Assembly (NCBI GenBank): GCA_002339355.1
Contig: DDKQ01000067.1
Coordinates: 8,645 to 39,464, forward strand
Length of the DNA stretch: 30,820 bases
DNA from: Candidatus Subteraquimicrobium carltonvillense
Lineage (GTDB): Bacteria > Actinomycetota > Aquicultoria > Subteraquimicrobiales > Subteraquimicrobiaceae
Reading direction: 5' to 3'
The translations under genes and the position numbers were made by a program. Position 1 is the stretch's first letter; each line of letters begins with the position of its first letter. Shown here piece by piece: positions 25,209 to 30,820 of the stretch. The notes beneath the pieces are model-generated. The model worked only from the letters and a program-made list of their open reading frames with translations, was not told the origin of the DNA and ran no database searches.

Positions 25209-25290
25209 TATTATAAAGCCTCCCTAAATTTTCTTTTCTTAAACTTCCACAATACATTCAGCATCTCCTGCCTATATGATAATATAATTG

Positions 25291-27921
25291 TTATTCCTTC
25301 GCCTCTTTCCAGTTGGGACCCATGGATATATCCACCTTCAACTTCGCATCCAGGGGATAGGCATTTTCCATCACCTCACGCACTAGAATTTGGGCAGCTT
25401 TCCTCTCATCCTCCGGCACTTCGAATATCAACTCATCGTGCACCTGCAGAACCATTCGGGTGCGGAGTCCCCTCTCGCCAAATTCCCTTTCCAGCTGGAT
25501 CATGGCCAGCTTTATGATGTCAGCGGCACTTCCCTGGATGGTGGTGTTTATCGCCAACCTTTCACCGAAGTTCCTGATCCGATAGTTGCTGCTCTTAAGT
25601 TCGGGTAGATATCTCCGCCTGTTCATCAGGGTCTTTACGTAACCATCACGATAAGCATCGGCGATGACCTTGTCAATGAATTCACGCACCGATGGATATC
25701 TCTCAAAATATCTATCGATATATGCCTTTGCCTCATCTTTTGATATTCCCAGCTGCTCGGAAAGACCATAAGGACTTATGCCGTACACAACCCCGAAATT
25801 TACGCCCTTGGCGGCCCTCCGCATCAAAGGATCCACATCTTCGGGTCTTACTCCGAATACCTCGCAAGCTGTAGCCAGGTGAATGTCTCTTTTCTCTCTG
25901 AAAGCTCGAAGTAAACCCTGGTCTTGGGACAAATGAGCCAGAATTCTTAACTCGATTTGAGAATAATCCGCCACGAGAAACTGATCCGATGGTCTGGTGG
26001 GGATAAAAGCTTCTCTTATCCTTAAACCCAGTTCCGTTCGGATTGGAATATTCTGAAGATTGGGATTGCTGCTCGTGAGCCTGCCAGTTGTGGTGATCGT
26101 CTGACTAAAGGTGGTGTGCAGCCTCTTCGTCCTTGGATGCACCAGTTTGGGTAAAGCATCGATATACGTGGACTTTAACTTCGATAGTTCTCGGTATTGC
26201 AGGAGCTTTTCAATTATGGGATGTTGGTCCACGAGCTTGATCAATACCGAGTAATCCGTGGAATAACCCGTCTTAGTTCTTCGATGAGGTTCCAATCTCA
26301 ATTTCTCAAAGAGAATCGTCCCTAATTGTTGAGAGGAGTTGATGTTGAACTCTTCACCAGCTAAATCATAAATCTCTCGCTCTAAAGTCTTTATGGTATC
26401 CTCGACTTCAGAGGAGAAGAACTCCAAAACTTGCCTCTCGATTCCCACTCCCTCGAGCTCCATCTTGGCAAGGACAAAGAGGAGTGGCATCTCGATCTCC
26501 TCAAAAAGCTCCCAGAGTTCCTTCTCCTTGAGCTCTCTCTCGAGTATGGGTTGTAGCTTTAGAACGGTGAAAGCCTTTTGCCCCACCCCCTCCTCGGTTT
26601 CCTCCTCAGCAATCTTCAATCTAAGATATTGTCTACATAGATGCTCAAGGGGATAAACTTCTCTTTTAGGATCAAGGAGATAAGCGGCGATTAAGGTATC
26701 AAAGGAGAGACCATTCAAATTGATGCCTTCGTTTCTCAAGCAATGTATCAGTGTTTTCCCCTCGTGGACGACCTTTAACTTTCTTAAGGATTCGAGATAG
26801 GACTTAAGTTCCCCAAAGACCAGAGCTTTTGGAAGTTGCCCCAATTTCTCCTCCAAAGGGATGTAATAGGTCTCATCCTCGGTGGATACGGACAAACCCG
26901 TGAGATTTAAGTCGATGGGATGAGTTCCAGAGGAAACTATTTCCAATCCAAATCTTCGGCTTGAATCGAGCTGTTTCAAGAGATCCTTCAGATCCATTTC
27001 ATTAAGGACTATCTTAATCTCTATCTTTAAAGGAGTCTCCGCGGGAGCAGCAACCTCCTGGGTTAAAAGTCTTTCTAACAGGGTGTTGAACTCCAATGAA
27101 GAAAATACCTCTCGAACTCTTCTTTCATCCCACCCTCCCAAACGATAGCGGTCAAAATCCACATCTATAGGAACACCACAATCTAAAATCGCCAATTGCT
27201 TACTGAGCTTAGCTTGCTCCGCATAATTTTTGAGAGCCTCCCGGTTTTTCGCCGGGATTCTATCCACGTTCTCAAGAATATTCTCCAGGCCGCCAAACTC
27301 CTGGATGAGCTTGGCAGCTGTTTTCTCGCCTATGCTCGGAACTCCGGGGATGTTATCCGAGGAATCTCCCTTCAGAGCCAAATAATCGACAATTCTCTCG
27401 GGAGGAACACCATATCTGCTGATTACAGCCTTGTGGTCGTAGAGGACTATATCGGAAATCCCCCTTTTGGTGGTCATGATCTTTACCCGCGGAGATACCA
27501 GCTGAAAGGCATCTCTGTCCGCGGTTACTATTAGTACCTGATGTCCTTCCCGCTCCGCCTTCTTCGCCAGGGTAGCCAGGATATCATCGGCTTCACATCC
27601 CTCCATCTCAAAAATGGGGATATTGAGAACCTCAAGGACTTCCTTCACCAAGGGCATCTGACTCCTCAATTCATCTGGAGTCTCTGGGCGATGGGCTTTA
27701 TATTCCTCATATTGAGCGACTCGAGCGGGCATACCCTTGTCAAAGGCCACCAAAACAACGTTAGGCTTTTCCTCCCTCAACAGCTTGATGAGCATGCTTG
27801 AAAATCCATATACTGCATTTGTTATCTGTCCCGCTGAGGTGGCCAAAGTGGTGGGTAAAGCATAGAAGGCTCGGTAGACTAAACTGTTGCCATCGATTAA
27901 TATAATCTTTTTCTTCTCCAA
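25291..27921 (-). CDS. polA: DNA polymerase I, proofreading site degenerate
   Basis: Gap-filling polymerase for repair and Okazaki fragments. The 876-residue protein has an N-terminal 5'-3' exonuclease (LIDGNSLVYRAFYALP, GCEADDILATLA, VTADRDAFQLV, GDSSDNIPGVPSIGEKTA), a central 3'-5' exonuclease fold, and the polymerase (motif A VADYSQIELRILAH near residue 650, O-helix RRAAKGVNFGVVYGIS, motif C LQVHDELIFEV near 827). In the central domain the DxE motif is replaced (FGLEIVSS where FxFDTET is expected) and the second Asp region reads GKTLIHCL, so proofreading is probably lost, as in Taq and some Gram-positive enzymes. It lies between fdhA and rpsA. Confidence 0.96.
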   Translation of the reverse strand: MEKKKIILIDGNSLVYRAFYALPTTLATSAGQITNAVYGFSSMLIKLLREEKPNVVLVAFDKGMPARVAQYEEYKAHRPETPDELRSQMPLVKEVLEVLNIPIFEMEGCEADDILATLAKKAEREGHQVLIVTADRDAFQLVSPRVKIMTTKRGISDIVLYDHKAVISRYGVPPERIVDYLALKGDSSDNIPGVPSIGEKTAAKLIQEFGGLENILENVDRIPAKNREALKNYAEQAKLSKQLAILDCGVPIDVDFDRYRLGGWDERRVREVFSSLEFNTLLERLLTQEVAAPAETPLKIEIKIVLNEMDLKDLLKQLDSSRRFGLEIVSSGTHPIDLNLTGLSVSTEDETYYIPLEEKLGQLPKALVFGELKSYLESLRKLKVVHEGKTLIHCLRNEGINLNGLSFDTLIAAYLLDPKREVYPLEHLCRQYLRLKIAEEETEEGVGQKAFTVLKLQPILERELKEKELWELFEEIEMPLLFVLAKMELEGVGIERQVLEFFSSEVEDTIKTLEREIYDLAGEEFNINSSQQLGTILFEKLRLEPHRRTKTGYSTDYSVLIKLVDQHPIIEKLLQYRELSKLKSTYIDALPKLVHPRTKRLHTTFSQTITTTGRLTSSNPNLQNIPIRTELGLRIREAFIPTRPSDQFLVADYSQIELRILAHLSQDQGLLRAFREKRDIHLATACEVFGVRPEDVDPLMRRAAKGVNFGVVYGISPYGLSEQLGISKDEAKAYIDRYFERYPSVREFIDKVIADAYRDGYVKTLMNRRRYLPELKSSNYRIRNFGERLAINTTIQGSAADIIKLAMIQLEREFGERGLRTRMVLQVHDELIFEVPEDERKAAQILVREVMENAYPLDAKLKVDISMGPNWKEAKE

Positions 27922-27971
27922 AAATCTTCAACCCCACAAATAGTTCGTAGTCAAATTATTTATCTTACACT

Positions 27972-28006
27972 CCCAACTAACAAACTACCAACTAATAGAC
28001 TATTCA
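27972..28006. repeat. Short degenerate AACTA-type tandem repeat between fdhA and polA
   Basis: CCAACTA, ACAAACTA, CCAACTA, ATAGACTA units run in tandem with period 7-8. The rest of the 141-bp spacer shows no gene or clear terminator. Confidence 0.45.
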
Positions 28007-28062
28007 CATTGTACAGTTCTTAAGGATGGTTGACAAATGGCATTGGGATGTTTAAGGTGGCA

Positions 28063-30741
28063 CTATGTTTGTGGAACAATCCGCACCGCACATACCTTTG
28101 CTTCCGGGGTTTTGGCTGCGGGGTCAAGAGCGGAATTGGTGAGCACGTTGGTTGGGCTTTGGGTGGAATGAAAGCCCATGGAGATCACACCCGGCGGAGT
28201 GGCATGAGTCACCTTTACTTCAGCCTCTATCTCCCCCCGCCGAGAAATTATCCGCACTATCTGGCCATGACCGATGCCAAAATCGGCGGCATCCTTTGGA
28301 TTTATCTCTACAAGCTCCTTGCCCTTTAAAATGTTGAGACCATCCACTTTCCATGATAAAGTACCATGACGGTAGAGGCTCCTTTCAGTGGTCAAAATCA
28401 AGGGATACTCAACATCGGGAACCTCTGTCGGAGGTCTAAATTCCAACGGTCTAAATTTACCCTTGCCGCTGGGAGTGTGAAACCGTTCCAAGCTCTCATT
28501 TTCCAAGCGGTCGTAAGATACGCCTCCATACAGAGGAGCAATTGAGGCAATCTCTGATGTGATCTCAGCGGGGTGACTGAAATCGAAACCCTTACCATCC
28601 AGCCTTCTGGCCAGCTCGCATGTGATCTCCCAGTCAGGACGTGAATCGCCAACGGGTTCTATTGCTTTGCGTACCCTCTGAATGCGCCGCTCGGTATTGG
28701 TGAAAGTTCCCTCCTTCTCAGCGAAGCTTGCCGCTGGGAGGACAACATGGGCAAATTTGGCCGTCTCGTTAAAGAAGATATCCTGGACAACAACGAATTC
28801 TGCTTTCCTCAGGGCCTCACGTACTCTCTGGGAACCGGCGATGTTCAATGCAGGATCGGCGCCAATGATGTAAAGTGCCTTAATTTTTCCATCCAAGATA
28901 GCCTGCCATATTTCAGTGAAGGTTAATCCTGGCTCGGGATTCAAGTCCATACCCCAAGCAGTCTCAAATTTCCTTCGGATCCCTGAATCGGTTACCCTTT
29001 GGTAACCGGGATAGAAATCAGGCAGGCACCCCATATCGCAGGCACCTTGAGCATTATTCTCCCCCAAAAGTGGATAAAGTCCTCCTGAAGGCTTGCCGAT
29101 ATTCCCTGTAAGCATCGCCAAATTGACAAGGGCAAAGACATTATCGGTGCCATGAGAATGCTGAGTGATACCCGTAGACCAGAGGATCGCCGCCGGCTTG
29201 TTTGTAGCATAAATCCTGGCCGCCTGGGCTATCATTTCCCTGGAAACACCGGTGATCCTTTCCACCCTGCCCGGTCTAAAATCCTCTAAAGACTCTCTTA
29301 AGCTTTCGAAATTCTCGCAGTGTTTTTCGATGAAGGCATTATCGAGCAATCCTTCATCGACAATCACCTGGTTCATACCCATAATCAGAGCTACATCGGT
29401 ACCCGGATAAGGTCTAAGCCAGATATCGGCAAAGCGACATAGGTCGATTTCCTTTGGATTAATCACAATGAGCTTGGCTCCACTGCGCACTGCCCTCTTT
29501 ACCTTGATTCCGATTACCGGATGGGCTCGTGTAACATTAGTGCCTATAGCTAGTATGCAGGAAGTTTTCTCGAGCTTACTTATGGAGTTGGTCATCGCCC
29601 CGATGCCGATTGTTTCATGCAGACCTACCATGGTAGGGGCATGACATAGGCGGGCGCAATTGTCTATGTTATTGGTGTTCATTACCACTCTGGCAAACTT
29701 CTGAATAACGTAGCTTTCCTCATTGGTGCATTTAGCTGAAGTCAGGAGCGCAAACTGGTCCCCACTGTACCTGGCTAGCTTATCGACAATCGCCGCTAGT
29801 GCCTCGTCCCAAGATACTTCCCCCCACCCCTGCCCTCCCCCTCGAGGGGGGAGGGTGAGGGAGGGGGTGCTGAACTCAGAACGCTCTTTTGGAGCTGTTC
29901 TAATGAGGGGCGAAGTCAGCCTGTGGGGTGAGTTAACAAAACTGGCGCCAAACCGACCTTTAACGCAAAGATTGCCTCCATTTACAGGGCTATCGGTATC
30001 ACCTCGCACGCTGACGACGTCATTGTCACGAATGCCCAGATAAATGCCACAACCCGTGCCACAATATGAACAAATGGTCTTGACCTCTTGCTCTGGACGC
30101 TGGACATTTTTTGGCACCAAGGCACCAACCGGACACCTGACCACACACTCCCCACACGATATGCATCTGGACTGAACCAAAGGTTTGTCTCCGAAAGGGG
30201 CAATTTTACTGGTATAGCCTCGACCAACAAAGTCAATGGCGCCCACCCCTTGAATTTCCTCACAGGTTCGGACACAAACTCCACAGAGCACGCATCTATT
30301 GGGATCCATATCGAAAAACGGATTTGAGGTATCTCTGGGGAGTTCCTCCTTCGCCCACCTTAAGCGCCTCGCCCGTTTTCTATCAAAACGAATAAAAGCG
30401 GCTATCTTCAACAACTCACACTGCCTACTTTTAGTGCAATCACGGCAATCCGCGTGGTGATTGGCGATGAGCAGCTCAATAATGGCTCGACGTACCTTAT
30501 CAATCTCCGGACTCCTTGTCCTAACCGACATGCCCTGTTTGACCGGCATTCGGCAGGAGATCGCCACTTTCCCACCATCAATCTCAACAATACACAACCG
30601 GCAAGCTCCATAGGATTTTAAGTCGGGATGATAACAAAGGTGGGGAATGTAAATGCCGTTTTTGAGCGCTGCTTCCAAAATGGTCATTCCCTCGCCCGCT
30701 ATGATATTTGAACCATCAATGGTGAGAGCAATTTTTTCCAT
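28063..30741 (-). CDS. fdhA: NAD-type formate dehydrogenase alpha subunit (Cys form), with an in-frame palindromic repeat
   Basis: Molybdenum/tungsten-bis-MGD enzyme subunit that oxidises formate or reduces CO2. Over 892 residues: a [2Fe-2S] domain (Cys 36, 47, 50, 63), a His-Cys cluster site (HHADCRDC...C), two [4Fe-4S] motifs (CVLCGVCVRTC, CISCGECVVRC), then the molybdopterin part with its own [4Fe-4S] (CSYCGTGCG ... C259). The active-site segment NCARLCHAPT has Cys366 where many formate dehydrogenases have selenocysteine. Residues ~288-308 (FSTPSLTLPPRGGGQGWG) are encoded by a palindromic repeat. Its ATG overlaps the stop of an upstream gene (TAATG), so it belongs to a larger electron-transfer operon continuing beyond the window. 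A related NAD(P)-linked oxidoreductase is less likely. Confidence 0.9.
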   Translation of the reverse strand: MEKIALTIDGSNIIAGEGMTILEAALKNGIYIPHLCYHPDLKSYGACRLCIVEIDGGKVAISCRMPVKQGMSVRTRSPEIDKVRRAIIELLIANHHADCRDCTKSRQCELLKIAAFIRFDRKRARRLRWAKEELPRDTSNPFFDMDPNRCVLCGVCVRTCEEIQGVGAIDFVGRGYTSKIAPFGDKPLVQSRCISCGECVVRCPVGALVPKNVQRPEQEVKTICSYCGTGCGIYLGIRDNDVVSVRGDTDSPVNGGNLCVKGRFGASFVNSPHRLTSPLIRTAPKERSEFSTPSLTLPPRGGGQGWGEVSWDEALAAIVDKLARYSGDQFALLTSAKCTNEESYVIQKFARVVMNTNNIDNCARLCHAPTMVGLHETIGIGAMTNSISKLEKTSCILAIGTNVTRAHPVIGIKVKRAVRSGAKLIVINPKEIDLCRFADIWLRPYPGTDVALIMGMNQVIVDEGLLDNAFIEKHCENFESLRESLEDFRPGRVERITGVSREMIAQAARIYATNKPAAILWSTGITQHSHGTDNVFALVNLAMLTGNIGKPSGGLYPLLGENNAQGACDMGCLPDFYPGYQRVTDSGIRRKFETAWGMDLNPEPGLTFTEIWQAILDGKIKALYIIGADPALNIAGSQRVREALRKAEFVVVQDIFFNETAKFAHVVLPAASFAEKEGTFTNTERRIQRVRKAIEPVGDSRPDWEITCELARRLDGKGFDFSHPAEITSEIASIAPLYGGVSYDRLENESLERFHTPSGKGKFRPLEFRPPTEVPDVEYPLILTTERSLYRHGTLSWKVDGLNILKGKELVEINPKDAADFGIGHGQIVRIISRRGEIEAEVKVTHATPPGVISMGFHSTQSPTNVLTNSALDPAAKTPEAKVCAVRIVPQT
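29820..29872. repeat. Palindromic repeat inside fdhA
   Basis: A C-rich arm (CCCCACCCCTGCCCTCCCCC) is followed at TCGA by its near-complement (GGGGGGAGGGTGAGGGAGGGG). This resembles a widely dispersed intergenic repeat of the CCCTCACCCTCCCCC type. It encodes a Pro/Gly-rich insert without breaking the frame. Confidence 0.65.
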
Positions 30742-30820
30742 TAGCCGCTCCTCATCTTATAAATTCTGGCCCTTCTCCGTTTTAGTGGGTACTCTTCTCC
30801 CTTGATGGAAAAACGTTTTT
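30741..30820 (-). CDS. Partial upstream gene of the fdhA operon (last 25 codons)
   Basis: The frame reading into fdhA encodes KRFSIKGEEYPLKRRRARIY then KMRSG and stops with TAA overlapping the fdhA ATG (TAATG). The rest lies outside the window. An NADH-binding (NuoF/FdhB-like) subunit is common at this place, but the short tail does not identify it. Confidence 0.45.
   Translation of the reverse strand, partial: KRFSIKGEEYPLKRRRARIYKMRSG

Overview
The window reads as a chromosome segment of a Gram-positive bacterium, most likely a deep-branching, anaerobic relative of the Actinomycetota. Reading the minus strand from the right, the order is fdhA, polA, rpsA, (VanZ-)coaE, uvrB, a CcmC-like gene, uvrA, [accessory block], uvrC, ogt, rapZ, whiA, gap, pgk, tpiA, secG. 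This joins two actinobacterial neighbourhoods (polA-rpsA-coaE-uvrB-uvrA and uvrC-rapZ-yvcK-whiA-gap-pgk-tpiA-secG). WhiA and RapZ also point to Gram-positives. YvcK is missing, an archaeal-type phosphoglycerate mutase (apgM) sits inverted between tpiA and secG, and a Cys-type NAD-linked formate dehydrogenase subunit fits an anaerobe. The lineage is my inference; no rRNA is present.

Layout: 1-2.2 kb holds a peptide-type ABC substrate-binding lipoprotein pseudogene and secG. 2.2-9.5 kb holds apgM on the plus strand, then tpiA, pgk, gap, whiA, rapZ and ogt on the minus strand. uvrC is at 9.4-11.3 kb. 11.3-16.7 kb is an accessory block inserted between uvrA and uvrC. 16.8-30.8 kb holds uvrA, the CcmC-like gene, uvrB, coaE, rpsA, polA and fdhA. 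Nearly all genes are on the minus strand, with strong Shine-Dalgarno sites and several TTG/GTG starts.

The accessory block is the most interesting part. It has (i) a helix-turn-helix/nucleotidyltransferase fusion overlapping a small basic protein, resembling a toxin-antitoxin unit; (ii) a tightly coupled operon of a 62-aa protein, a GHKL-type ATPase, a ~256-aa unknown protein and a protein resembling DUF6339, which looks like a defence operon in which each of the three larger genes carries its own lesion; and (iii) a 399-aa gene of unknown function bracketed by attC-like folded sites, as in an integron gene cassette, with no integrase in the window.

A second theme is small palindromic repeats. 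Different ones lie in frame inside uvrA, fdhA and the start of ogt, and another supplies the stop codon of coaE. Intergenic gaps carry degenerate 7-8 bp tandem repeats. Core genes are intact and use TGA, TAG and TAA as stops, so the nonsense and frameshift lesions are more likely real decay than an altered code.
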